Assembly: GCA_020028375.1 (NCBI GenBank)
Contig: JAHZNX010000089.1
Coordinates: forward strand, 1 to 16,123
DNA from: Betaproteobacteria bacterium
GTDB taxonomy: Bacteria; Pseudomonadota; Gammaproteobacteria; Burkholderiales; SG8-41
Direction of reading: 5' to 3'
DNA length: 16,123 nucleotides
Numbering within the stretch: the stretch's first letter is position 1; the number at the start of each line of letters is the position of its first letter. Positions 1 through 6,793 of the stretch are shown here, piece by piece. The translations under genes and the position numbers were made by a program. The notes under the pieces are model-generated. The model searched no databases, was not told the origin of the DNA, and saw only the letters and a program-made list of their open reading frames with translations.

Positions 1-15
1 TCGGCGTCCCCCCGC

Positions 16-1287
16 TCACGCCGCCACGCCGTTCAGGGCGAAATCGAACAACTGGTAGCTGTTGAGAGGCTTCGCCTTCGCCTTCTGCCGGTAGGCGTCG
101 CTCACCGGTTCGCTGATGACGAGGGGCACGCGCGCTTCGGAAACCCCGCCGTGCGTGCGCAGGCGATGCCCTTCGAGGCCCGACAGATCGTGCTCTGCCT
201 GCGCGCCGCCCACGCACACGTGGGCCGTCGATATCACCGCGACATCGCCCTCGCGATCAAGCGGCAGATCGAACTTCTCGCACACGGTATGCCGGTCGTA
301 GACCGACTCGATTCCGGAAACGGGCTCCACGAGCCGCATGATCGCTTCGGGTGTCGCCCTGCCGCCGCGGCAATAGACGCGCACGAAACCGCCAAGCGCG
401 CCGTGGTGCGCGATGAAGGCGTCGGTGATCGGGCAGATCACCCTGGTGTCCCCTTTGCCGAATTCGGCGTCGAGGATGTCCTGCAGCCAGACGACGTTGG
501 GCGTCCCGTCGGCCTTCGACTTGTCGTTCATGCCGTGATCGGCGGTGAGCGCCACGGTCGCGCCGAGATCCGCAAGACGCCCGAATCTGGCGTCGATCTC
601 CTTGTAGAAGCGGATCGCCTCGGCCTCGTGCGGCGCGTACTTGTGCTGGACGTAGTCGGTCAACGACAGGTACAGGATGTCGGGCCGGTCGCGCTCGAGG
701 ATGCGAATGCCGGCTTCGAGCACGAACAGCGACAGATCCATCGAATACATATACGGCAGCGGCATGCCGACGAACTCCAGTGCGTTCTCGATGCCGTTCT
801 CGGCCAGGGTGCACTTGTCCGCCTTCTCGGAGGAGAAACAGATGTTGCCGCGGGAGAGATCGAGCCCCTTGCCCAGCTGCCGGCGCAGTTTGTCCTTGGC
901 TGTCACGGCGGCAATCCTGGCCCCCGCGCGCGCAAACTGGGCGAAGATCGTCTCCCCGCGCAGCAGCTCCGGCCCGGTCATCACCACCGCTTCCCCGGTC
1001 GCCGGATCGAGATAGAAGTTGCCCGAGATCCCGTGCAGCGATGCCGGGGCGCCGGTGACGATCGACATGTTATTGGTGCAGGTCACGCTCGGCACCGTGC
1101 CGTCCGCCACCGCGCTGAAGCCGCGCTCCATGAAGCGCGCGACGTTCGGGATGTAGCCGTGCCGGATGCCGTGCTCGAAGTACGCCGGATCGCCGCCATC
1201 GATGCACACCACCACGACCGGCTTCACCGGCCAGCGGTAGTCGTTGCCGTTCACCTTCACTGCCGGCCTGCTCTTGGATTTGGCCAC
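16..1287 (-). CDS. phnA: phosphonoacetate hydrolase
   Basis: Predicted to cleave the C-P bond of phosphonoacetate to acetate and phosphate, as a two-metal enzyme of the alkaline phosphatase superfamily. Visible signatures are the first metal Asp in VVCIDGGDP (about residue 30), the nucleophile Thr in PSVTCTNN (about residue 69), the Asp/His pair in LTDYVQHKY, the ADHG motif in LTADHGMND and the late His in RTHGGVSEA. That is the full ligand set expected of PhnA. I chose the GTG at 1287 because a strong AAGGAGG lies 7 bases upstream; the ATG at 1293 is only 1 base from it. This gives 423 residues, close to the family length. The frame stays open to an ATG at 1368, but that extension looks non-coding. 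The gene stands alone, without other phosphonate genes visible, and is divergent from a Bug receptor. Function is confident from motifs; the start is less so. Confidence 0.9.
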   Translation of the reverse strand: MAKSKSRPAVKVNGNDYRWPVKPVVVVCIDGGDPAYFEHGIRHGYIPNVARFMERGFSAVADGTVPSVTCTNNMSIVTGAPASLHGISGNFYLDPATGEAVVMTGPELLRGETIFAQFARAGARIAAVTAKDKLRRQLGKGLDLSRGNICFSSEKADKCTLAENGIENALEFVGMPLPYMYSMDLSLFVLEAGIRILERDRPDILYLSLTDYVQHKYAPHEAEAIRFYKEIDARFGRLADLGATVALTADHGMNDKSKADGTPNVVWLQDILDAEFGKGDTRVICPITDAFIAHHGALGGFVRVYCRGGRATPEAIMRLVEPVSGIESVYDRHTVCEKFDLPLDREGDVAVISTAHVCVGGAQAEHDLSGLEGHRLRTHGGVSEARVPLVISEPVSDAYRQKAKAKPLNSYQLFDFALNGVAA

Positions 1288-1294
1288 TCGCATG

Positions 1295-1301
1295 CCTCCT
1301 T
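1295..1301 (-). promoter_or_regulatory. strong Shine-Dalgarno that decides the phnA start
   Basis: The minus strand reads AAGGAGG here. It is 1 base from the ATG at 1293 and 7 bases from the in-frame GTG at 1287. Spacing favours GTG initiation, which shortens the protein by two residues. Confidence 0.6.
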
Positions 1302-1491
1302 GATCGCTGCCGGTACCTGCGCTTGCAACACGATAGCATACCGGCTGGGGCTTCGGACGCGCCGGCATCCGCGCACTCGTTGGAGCTGATCGGATGCAAG
1401 GGACGCATTCTGTGGCATCATCGTCCTCACCGTCACGATCGAGTAACGCCGCTGCGATAACTTGGCGGATTTACGCCCATCCGGAGGTCCC

Positions 1492-2463
1492 ATGAGCTAC
1501 GCATCCATCGTACGGCCCGCGATACTCCTTTCGCTGGCGCACGCTGTCGCGGCGCCGGCGGCGGATTTCCCGACCAAACCGATCCGTATGCTGGTCGGCT
1601 TTCCGGCAGGCGGCAGCACCGATGTCCTCGCGCGGCAGATCGGCCAGCAATTGACACAGTCCATGAAGCAACAGATCGTAATCGACAACCGGCCCGGCGC
1701 GACCGGAAACGTCGCCTCCGAGATGACGGCGAAGGCCAACCCCGACGGCTACACCGTGATGATGGCGACGGTCGCGAGCCACGGCATCAACCCCAGCCTC
1801 TACCGCAAGATTCCCTACGATGCGATAAGGGATTTCTCCCCTGTCACCCTGGTCGCGTCCTACCCGCTGGTGCTTGCGGTGAATCCCGATGTGCCGGCGA
1901 AATCGGTGCGCGAACTGATCGACCTCGCCAAGGCGAAGCCCGGTGAGCTGCGCTTCGCCTCGTCGGGCAGCGGCTCGCCCGGCCACCTGAGCGGCGAGCT
2001 TTTCAAGCTGATGGCGAAAGTGGACGTGGCGCACGTCCCGTACAAGGGCGGCGCGCCGGCCAACATCGCCGTGCTGTCGGGAGAGTGTCAGTTCACGTTT
2101 GCAACGCTGCCGGCGATGATGCCGTTCATCAAGGCCGGCCGCCTCGTTGCCCCGGCCGTCACCACGGCGAAACGCTCGCCCGCCCTGCCCAACGTGCCGA
2201 CGATCGCCGAGGCGGGCCTCGCCGGCTACGACGTGAGTTCCTGGGCCGGTGTCGTGGCGCCGGCGGGAACGCCCAAGCCGGTGATCAACAAGTTGCACAC
2301 GGAAGTGGTTGCGGTGCTCAGGAACCCAACGATACGCGAACGGCTTGCCGCGGAAGGCGCCGAACCCGTCGGCAACAGCCCTGCCGAATTTTCCGCCTTC
2401 ATCGCCGCCGAACTCACGAAGTGGGCCGGCGCGGTCAAGCAGGCCGGCGCCCAGGTCGACTGA
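1492..2463 (+). CDS. Bug/TTT-family tripartite tricarboxylate transporter substrate-binding protein
   Basis: Periplasmic solute receptor, 323 residues, the usual Bug length. The ATG at 1492 is preceded by GGAGG at 1483-1487. A signal peptide is visible (MSYASIVRPAILLSLAHAVAAPA, written here as separate runs: basic/polar start, then alanine-rich core) with cleavage expected before ADFPTKPI. Family marks follow: FPTKPIRMLVGFPAGGSTD near the mature start, VIDNRPGATGN, NPDGYT, PYD.IRDFSPVT, the ligand-loop region HVPYKGGAPA, and a C-terminal AEGAEPVGNSPAEF helix region. Such receptors typically bind small carboxylates. There are no TctA/TctB membrane subunits nearby, as is common for orphan Bug genes in Burkholderiales. 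It is divergent from phnA and 40 bases upstream of a sirtuin gene, probably co-transcribed with it. The ligand cannot be read from sequence. Confidence 0.92.
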   Translation: MSYASIVRPAILLSLAHAVAAPAADFPTKPIRMLVGFPAGGSTDVLARQIGQQLTQSMKQQIVIDNRPGATGNVASEMTAKANPDGYTVMMATVASHGINPSLYRKIPYDAIRDFSPVTLVASYPLVLAVNPDVPAKSVRELIDLAKAKPGELRFASSGSGSPGHLSGELFKLMAKVDVAHVPYKGGAPANIAVLSGECQFTFATLPAMMPFIKAGRLVAPAVTTAKRSPALPNVPTIAEAGLAGYDVSSWAGVVAPAGTPKPVINKLHTEVVAVLRNPTIRERLAAEGAEPVGNSPAEFSAFIAAELTKWAGAVKQAGAQVD

Positions 2464-2503
2464 AGCCGGGAAAAAAAGAGGGAACGCCGGCGCAGGGAGA
2501 TTC

Positions 2504-3250
2504 ATGAGCGAACTTGAGGAACTCGCACGCCTGGTGCGCGGCGCGTGCCGAGGCGTGGCGTTCACCGGCGCGGGCATCAGCACCGAGAGCGGCATTCCGG
2601 ATTACCGCGGCCCGCAAGGCGTCTGGAACACCGAGACGCCGGTCTACTACCAGGACTTCATGGCGAGCCGCGAGGCGCGGGTGCGGGCATGGCAGCGCGG
2701 CGTGCGGATGTTCCACCGCTGCGGCGCCGCGAAGCCCAACGACGGGCATCTCATCATCACCGAGCTCCAGCGCCGCGGCCATATCGAGACCATCATCACG
2801 CAAAACATCGACGGGCTGCACCTCGATGCCGGCAACCAGAACGTGATCGAGCTGCACGGCACCAACCGCTACGCCGCGTGCCAGCACTGCGGCAAGGAAT
2901 GGCCGACCCCCGTCATCGTCGAGCGTGTGGAAAAAGGCGATGAAGCTCCGGAATGCGACGCGTGCGGCGGCCCGATCAAGGCCCGCACCATCTCCTTCGG
3001 CCAGAGCATGCCGGAGAAGGAGATGCGCCTCGCGACCGAGGCAACCCGCAAAGCGGACCTCTACATCTCGATCGGATCGTCCCTCGTGGTGGAGCCGGCG
3101 GCGTCCTTCCCGGTGCTTGCCAAGCAGTCCGGCGCGAGCCTGATCATCGTGAACGCCCAGCCGACGCCGCTTGACGATATCGCCGATATCGTGATCCGCG
3201 AGCCGATCGGGGAGACGATGCGGAAGCTGCTGCGCCAGCTTCCTGGCTGA
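2504..3250 (+). CDS. Sir2-family NAD-dependent protein deacetylase/deacylase
   Basis: Cytoplasmic sirtuin of 248 residues that removes acyl groups from lysines using NAD+, giving nicotinamide and O-acyl-ADP-ribose. NAD-fold signatures are GAGIS at residues 22-26 followed by ESGIPDYRG, then TQNIDGLH, and the catalytic His118 in IELHGT. The structural zinc site is four cysteines in two CxxC pairs (C126/C129 and C151/C154). Later GSSLVVEPAA and IIVNAQPTPLD are the usual NAD-contact strands. The start is the ATG at 2504, with AGGGAGA just upstream; the frame is open further 5' but that part overlaps the Bug gene and is not sirtuin-like. It lies 40 bases after the Bug gene in the same direction. 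The family is certain. Whether acetyl or another acyl group is preferred is not, so I give no symbol, although CobB/NpdA would be the usual names. Confidence 0.93.
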   Translation: MSELEELARLVRGACRGVAFTGAGISTESGIPDYRGPQGVWNTETPVYYQDFMASREARVRAWQRGVRMFHRCGAAKPNDGHLIITELQRRGHIETIITQNIDGLHLDAGNQNVIELHGTNRYAACQHCGKEWPTPVIVERVEKGDEAPECDACGGPIKARTISFGQSMPEKEMRLATEATRKADLYISIGSSLVVEPAASFPVLAKQSGASLIIVNAQPTPLDDIADIVIREPIGETMRKLLRQLPG

Positions 3251-3429
3251 AATTAGAATCAAACCCCAAGGCCGCTAAGACAACGCCAAGGGTGGCATAC
3301 AGGAGACAATTCCATTTGAGTGGCTTGGTGGCGCCGATCTTGCAGCGCAAAATGTCGCCTTATAAGACGGCCTTTCAGCAGTCCACTTCAAAGTTAGGGC
3401 TACTTGGCCTGCAGGCGTAGAATGGTCGT
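3251..3429. other. less GC-rich intergenic stretch before the small membrane genes
   Basis: There is no convincing gene or RNA in these 179 bases. Base composition shifts visibly away from the GC-rich neighbours immediately after the sirtuin stop and stays shifted through about 3780. A GTTAGGGC string near 3390 resembles the 3' core of an integron cassette attachment site, but no matching upstream core is seen. This region must carry the promoter for the two small genes if they are expressed separately; no clear -35/-10 pair was found. Confidence 0.4.
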
Positions 3430-3657
3430 ATGTCCAAGGCGGATCGCATCAAGGAAGCGCTCGGCTGGCTCAAGGTGGTTTTTGCAGCTTTGGTCGCGGT
3501 AGACATTTCGTTAATCGCCTGGCTTGCTCAGAACTTCCAGAGCGCTGAAAACATCCTAGTTGTGCTCGCCTTCATCGCAGTCGTCTGCACCACAGCTGCT
3601 ATCGTGGGTGTAAATCACGCCGCTTATAAGCGCATTGCGGAGTTGGAGAATCTCTAA
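3430..3657 (+). CDS. small two-helix membrane protein of unknown function
   Basis: A 75-residue protein with a charged N-terminus (MSKADRIKEALGWLK), a first membrane helix (VVFAALVAVDISLIAWLAQ, about residues 16-34), a short loop, a second helix (ILVVLAFIAVVCTTAAIVGV, about 42-61) and a charged tail ending ELENL. This gives a helical hairpin with both ends probably cytoplasmic. Its stop TAA overlaps the ATG of the next tiny gene by one base, a sign of translational coupling. Codon use and base composition are less GC-rich than the flanking genes, suggesting recent acquisition. I recognise the general look of such protein pairs from accessory regions but know no assigned function. It could be a small-protein stress or toxin-like component; nothing in the sequence proves that. 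Confidence 0.72.
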   Translation: MSKADRIKEALGWLKVVFAALVAVDISLIAWLAQNFQSAENILVVLAFIAVVCTTAAIVGVNHAAYKRIAELENL

Positions 3658-3746
3658 TGCTTTGGATCGTAGTCGCAGCCGTTGTTGTCTTCATTGCCGG
3701 CATGTTGTTCGTTGCCTATGAAGCCAGCAACGCAGGGCACAAGTAG
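3657..3746 (+). CDS. 29-residue single-pass membrane peptide, coupled to the preceding gene
   Basis: The ATG overlaps the TAA of the upstream gene (TAATG, positions 3655-3659). The peptide begins MLWIVVAAVVVFIAGMLFVA, one hydrophobic helix from the first residue, followed by a short polar tail ending GHK and a TAG stop. The one-base overlap, the clean membrane-helix profile and the matching base composition argue that it is real despite its size. It probably works with the 75-residue neighbour as a small membrane complex. No family is recognised. An alternative is a non-functional read-through remnant, but the helix ends neatly in a polar tail and stop. Confidence 0.55.
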   Translation: MLWIVVAAVVVFIAGMLFVAYEASNAGHK

Positions 3747-3779
3747 CCCAAACAGCACGCGCCACCAAGACACGCGCGC

Positions 3780-3806
3780 GGAAAAAGGTGTCAGACACCT
3801 TTTTCC
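3780..3806. terminator. perfect palindrome, probable two-way terminator and dispersed repeat copy
   Basis: Two 13-base arms, GGAAAAAGGTGTC and GACACCTTTTTCC, flank a single A. As RNA it would fold with a short loop (TCAGA) and an A-tract before and a T-tract after the stem, so it can stop transcription from both sides. It sits exactly between the converging small membrane genes (ending 3746) and the class II aldolase gene (ending 3816). The GGTGTCAGACACC core also looks like a dispersed REP-like element that I believe recurs in many bacterial genomes; that part is from memory and not shown here. Confidence 0.7.
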
Positions 3807-3815
3807 CGACTCACT

Positions 3816-4598
3816 TCAGGTGAGGCATTCGGGCGTCTCACGCAGAACGCAACGCGCGAGGTAATTGAACGTTGCCGAAATGTACTGAGGGCTGCCCCGA
3901 TAACCGCGCGCCTCGCGGGCAAGCTCCGGGTTGACCGCGCGGATCGCGCCGACGGCTCGCGCGCGCAGTTGCATCCTCGCTGCGCGCTCCAGGTAGAACG
4001 CAAGGACGACAGCGCGTTCGACGCTCTCGGTCGCGGTGAGCAGGCCGTGGTGGGCGAGCAGCACCGCCGGCTTATCACCCAAGGCCTCCGAGATTATTCG
4101 GCCTTCTTCGTCTCCAATCGGCACGCCGGGCCAATCCGCCAGATACGCGCAGTTCTCATACAGCACGCAGGTGTCCATGTGGGCGATGATGAGCTCTTCG
4201 GCGACCAGCGACAGCGCGGAGACATATGGCGCATGGGTATGCACGATCGCGTTCACTTCGGGCCGGGCACGGTAGATCCACAGATGAAAGCGGTTCGCCG
4301 GGTTCGGCATACCATCACCAGCGAGCACGTCGAGCGCGTCGTCAACGAGCAGCACGCTGGAAGAACGCGCCTCGTCGAGACCCAGCCCGAAGCTCAGCGT
4401 CCAGTAGGTGCCGGGCCGCTCGCCGCGCGCTGAGATCTGCCCCGCGAGCGCCGAGTCGTGGCCGTCGCGGTGGAGGATGCGGCACGCGAGGGCCACGCGC
4501 TCTTGCAGGCTCCAGTCCGCGGCCGCGAGGCAACGGTCCATATCCGCACGGAACTTCTCGTCATAGGTTTTCTTGGGCTGCGTAACGACGTTATCCAT
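3816..4598 (-). CDS. class II aldolase/adducin-family protein
   Basis: A 260-residue cytoplasmic protein with the class II aldolase fold, a zinc-dependent family including fuculose- and ribulose-phosphate aldolases/epimerases as well as decarboxylases. Zinc ligands are visible as His120 and His122 in VHTHAPY and the His183-His184-Gly segment in LLAHHGLL. By comparison with E. coli FucA, the catalytic Glu (in PSSEWRFH) is replaced by Ala101 in NPANRFH, so classical aldol chemistry is doubtful. The ATG at 4598 has GGAAG upstream. The gene begins 17 bases after the stop of a Bug receptor on the same strand, an operon arrangement in which the receptor may bring in the substrate or a precursor. 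It could be an epimerase, a decarboxylase or another carbonyl-acid enzyme. The family call is firm; the reaction is unknown. Confidence 0.88.
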   Translation of the reverse strand: MDNVVTQPKKTYDEKFRADMDRCLAAADWSLQERVALACRILHRDGHDSALAGQISARGERPGTYWTLSFGLGLDEARSSSVLLVDDALDVLAGDGMPNPANRFHLWIYRARPEVNAIVHTHAPYVSALSLVAEELIIAHMDTCVLYENCAYLADWPGVPIGDEEGRIISEALGDKPAVLLAHHGLLTATESVERAVVLAFYLERAARMQLRARAVGAIRAVNPELAREARGYRGSPQYISATFNYLARCVLRETPECLT

Positions 4599-4615
4599 CT
4601 CACTATTCTTCCGGT

Positions 4616-5590
4616 TCAGTCAACCTTGATGTTCGCCTGCTGTGCGATCTTGCGATACTTGTCGATTTCCGCCTTCTGAAAGGCCGCGAGCTCTGATGGC
4701 GAATTGCCGATGGCCTCGGAGCCCTGCTCCGTCATGCGCGCCTTGTAGTCGGGCGACTGCACGATGCGCGTGATTTCCGTGCTCAGCAGGACGAGCACGT
4801 CCTTCGGCGTCGCGGCCGGAGCCCACACGGCGTTCCACTGGGTGACGTCGAATCCGGGCAGCGTGTCGGCGAGCGCCGGCACGTCCGGCAGCAGCGGCGC
4901 GCGCCTTTGTGTCGTCACCGCCAGCGCGCGCAACTTGCCGCTCTTCACATGCTGCATCGCCGGCAGCAGCGTGGCAAATCCGCTTGGCAGATGCCCGCCG
5001 ATCATGTCGATCAGCGCCGGCGCCTGCCCCTTGTGCGGCACGTGCACGATGTCTATCTTCGCCAGCATTTTCAGCCATTCGCCGGCAAAGTGATGGACGG
5101 AACCGGCGCCGGCCGACCCGAACGTCATCGATCCGGGCTTCGCTCTTGCGATCGCGATGTATTCCTTCACCGATTTGATCGGCACCGACGGATGTACGAC
5201 TAACGCCATCGGGGTCACCGTCGCCAGCGTGATCGGCGCAAAATCCCTGACCGGGTCGTACGGCATCCTCGGGTAGATCGCGACATTGAGCGCGGCTTCG
5301 GCCGAGGAGCCGACTATGAGCGTGTAGCCGTCGGGCGGCGCCTTGGCGACGATGTCCGCGCCTATCATGCCGCTCGCCCCGCCGCGGTTGTCAATGACGA
5401 CCGACTGGCCCCAGCGTTCGCTGAGCTTCTGCGCGATCGGCCGAGCGGTGATGTCGGCGCCTCCGCCCGGCGGGAACGGCACGACGATGCGAATCACTTT
5501 CACGGGGTAGTCTTCCGCGCCGGCTACCGGGGAGAGCGTGAGCGCGAAACACGCCGCGAGCGGCGCGAAAGCGAAACTGCGGCTAATCAT
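4616..5590 (-). CDS. Bug/TTT-family substrate-binding protein
   Basis: A 324-residue periplasmic receptor. The signal peptide runs from MISRSFAF through an alanine/leucine core to a likely cut after SPVAGA, leaving mature EDYPVKVIRIV. Family marks are VVPFPPGGGADIT, VVIDNRGGASG, PPDGYTL, PYDPVRDFAPIT, VHPSVPIKS, HVPHKGQAPA (ligand loop) and a C-terminal EQGSEAIGNSPSEL. The start ATG at 5590 has AGGAGG six bases upstream. It is followed 17 bases later by the class II aldolase-fold gene and preceded by a LysR gene on the same strand, suggesting a regulated uptake-plus-enzyme unit. No membrane permease is nearby. Ligand unknown; carboxylated compounds are typical for the family. Confidence 0.92.
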   Translation of the reverse strand: MISRSFAFAPLAACFALTLSPVAGAEDYPVKVIRIVVPFPPGGGADITARPIAQKLSERWGQSVVIDNRGGASGMIGADIVAKAPPDGYTLIVGSSAEAALNVAIYPRMPYDPVRDFAPITLATVTPMALVVHPSVPIKSVKEYIAIARAKPGSMTFGSAGAGSVHHFAGEWLKMLAKIDIVHVPHKGQAPALIDMIGGHLPSGFATLLPAMQHVKSGKLRALAVTTQRRAPLLPDVPALADTLPGFDVTQWNAVWAPAATPKDVLVLLSTEITRIVQSPDYKARMTEQGSEAIGNSPSELAAFQKAEIDKYRKIAQQANIKVD

Positions 5591-5608
5591 GATGGCCTCC
5601 TGGTCGGT

Positions 5609-5644
5609 TGATCGTTCGGATCGGTGTCGACCGAACAGCGATCA
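5609..5644. promoter_or_regulatory. interrupted inverted repeat upstream of the Bug gene
   Basis: TGATCGTTCGG (5609-5619) faces CCGAACAGCGATCA (5631-5644). The arms pair except for a CAG bulge. It lies between the LysR stop and the Shine-Dalgarno of the Bug gene, so it could be an operator for the LysR protein, a leader hairpin, or a weak terminator after lysR. No T-tract follows, which makes an operator or leader more likely. No clear sigma-70 boxes were identified beside it. Confidence 0.4.
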
Positions 5645-5676
5645 TCCTAGAGGCATAGCGAACGCGTGAAAACTGA

Positions 5677-6600
5677 TCATTGGGCATGGCGGGCATCGCG
5701 GTTCGCGATGTCCGCTCGCGAGCCCGATAGATGCTCGATAAGTTGCGCGAGGCCTGGCGTGGCGCTCGCGGCCTCCTTGAATACAAGATGCAGTTCCATG
5801 GCGGCCCAACTGTCGGCGAGCGGAACGGCGCGCAATCCGAATAAGTCGGCGTAAGGAATGATATTCGGCGCAGGGATCACCGCGATGCCGTGACCGGCCT
5901 GCACCATCCTGCGCATCGACTCGTAGGTGGTTACTTCCATCGCCAGCCGCGGCTTGCGGGCGAGCCGTGCGCCTGCCTCGACGGCCCAACTGTGAATCGC
6001 GGTTCCCTCCATCAGGGTGATGAGATCGAATTCGAGAATTTCCGCGAAACGGATATCGTTGCGCGCGGCAAGCGGGTGCGCGGAGGGCACGACCAGCATT
6101 AGCGGCACCCGCCGGTACGGGCGCACCTGCAACCGATCCGTCGGCTGGAAGTATCCGACCACGCCAAGATCCGCGCTGCCATCCGCGACAGCGTCTATGG
6201 TCGGCAGACTCGGTCTTTCCTCGAGCCGGATCTTGATCTGCGGGTGGTGCGATTGGAAAGCATTGATATCGTCCAACACGTAGCCTACCGTCGCTGTCTG
6301 GTTGGCCCAGACCCGCAGCGTTATCCGGTCCTCGCTCGCGATAGCGTTCAACTCACGGGGGATGCCATCGAGTTTGCGGATGACGTCGCGCACATGACGC
6401 GCGAGTGCCTCACCGGCAGGCGTCGCAATAACGCCGGCGTGCTGCCGTGTAATCAGCGATATACCCAGTTGAAATTCCAGATCGCTGAGCCGCTTGCTCA
6501 CGGCCGACGGCACGATATGCTCCTGCTCGGCAGCCTTCGCGATGCTGCCGTGCTCGATGACCGCCACGAACAGGCGCAGAGTCGTCAGGTCGAAGCGCAT
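5677..6600 (-). CDS. LysR-type transcriptional regulator
   Basis: DNA-binding regulator of about 307 residues. The N-terminal winged helix-turn-helix is clear: LTTLRLFVAVIEHGSIAKAAE, then SAVSKRLSDLEFQLG, ending with LITRQHAGVIATPAGEAL (residues ~5-65). A linker helix and a two-lobed effector domain follow (LRVWANQTAT, ADLGVVGY, PYRRVPLMLVVPSAHPLA, GHGIAVIPA). The ATG at 6600 is preferred; the frame opens two codons earlier only with a TTG, and no strong Shine-Dalgarno is seen for either. It is transcribed in the same direction as the Bug and aldolase-fold genes, not divergently as is usual for LysR control. It may still regulate them from the 5590-5677 gap. Effector unknown, probably a metabolite of the transported compound. 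Confidence 0.92.
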   Translation of the reverse strand: MRFDLTTLRLFVAVIEHGSIAKAAEQEHIVPSAVSKRLSDLEFQLGISLITRQHAGVIATPAGEALARHVRDVIRKLDGIPRELNAIASEDRITLRVWANQTATVGYVLDDINAFQSHHPQIKIRLEERPSLPTIDAVADGSADLGVVGYFQPTDRLQVRPYRRVPLMLVVPSAHPLAARNDIRFAEILEFDLITLMEGTAIHSWAVEAGARLARKPRLAMEVTTYESMRRMVQAGHGIAVIPAPNIIPYADLFGLRAVPLADSWAAMELHLVFKEAASATPGLAQLIEHLSGSRADIANRDARHAQ

Positions 6601-6618
6601 GGGCAATAGGGAACGGCG

Positions 6619-6632
6619 ATGGGGTCAGAGTC
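6619..6632. repeat. GGGGTCAGAGTC half-element
   Basis: AT followed by GGGGTCAGAGTC lies just upstream of the lysR start. It shares the GTCAGA core with the palindrome at 3780-3806 and resembles one half of REP-like palindromes of the form GGGGTCAGAGTC...GACTCTGACCCC. The second half is absent, so this is at best a decayed or partial copy. Confidence 0.4.
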
Positions 6633-6704
6633 GGTCAGGATAAATCTCAGCCACAGGGAAACTTACTCCGAGCGGGACTGGCCCACAACAAGCTGTTAAA
6701 GGAA

Positions 6705-6737
6705 GTGACGAATAATGGTGACGATTAAGAGTGACGA
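6705..6737. repeat. three GTGACGA copies at 13-base spacing
   Basis: GTGACGA occurs at 6705, 6718 and 6731, exactly 13 bases apart, in a non-coding stretch between lysR and the Bug-UbiD gene. The intervening six bases differ, so the heptamer is the conserved part. It is inverted relative to the block at 6759-6793. Confidence 0.65.
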
Positions 6738-6758
6738 AAACCAACAAGAATTAGAACC

Positions 6759-6793
6759 CCGTCACCTGTATCTCGTCACCTGTATCTCGTCAC
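6759..6793. repeat. TCGTCAC heptamers in a 14-base tandem repeat, providing a stop codon
   Basis: GTCACCTGTATCTC is repeated perfectly at 6761-6774 and 6775-6788, and TCGTCAC then recurs at 6787-6793. It is the reverse complement of the GTGACGA heptamers at 6705-6737, so the two blocks face each other. The TGA stop of the Bug-UbiD fusion (6790-6792) lies inside the last heptamer. Confidence 0.7.

Noticed and set aside
151..1389. Plus-strand open frame opposite phnA
   Set aside because: Antisense shadow. The minus-strand PhnA shows complete catalytic motifs.
3174..3192. GATATCGCCGATATC repeat inside the sirtuin gene
   Set aside because: It lies in coding sequence and is explained by the D-I-A-D-I residues of the protein.
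3340..3420. Possible integron attC site near GTTAGGGC, upstream of the small membrane genes
   Set aside because: A GTTRRRY-like string is present only approximately, and no paired RYYYAAC core or L-box hairpin could be found upstream. No integrase gene is in the window.
6705..6793. CRISPR array
   Set aside because: Repeat units are 7-14 bases with almost no spacers, far too short for CRISPR, and no cas genes are present.
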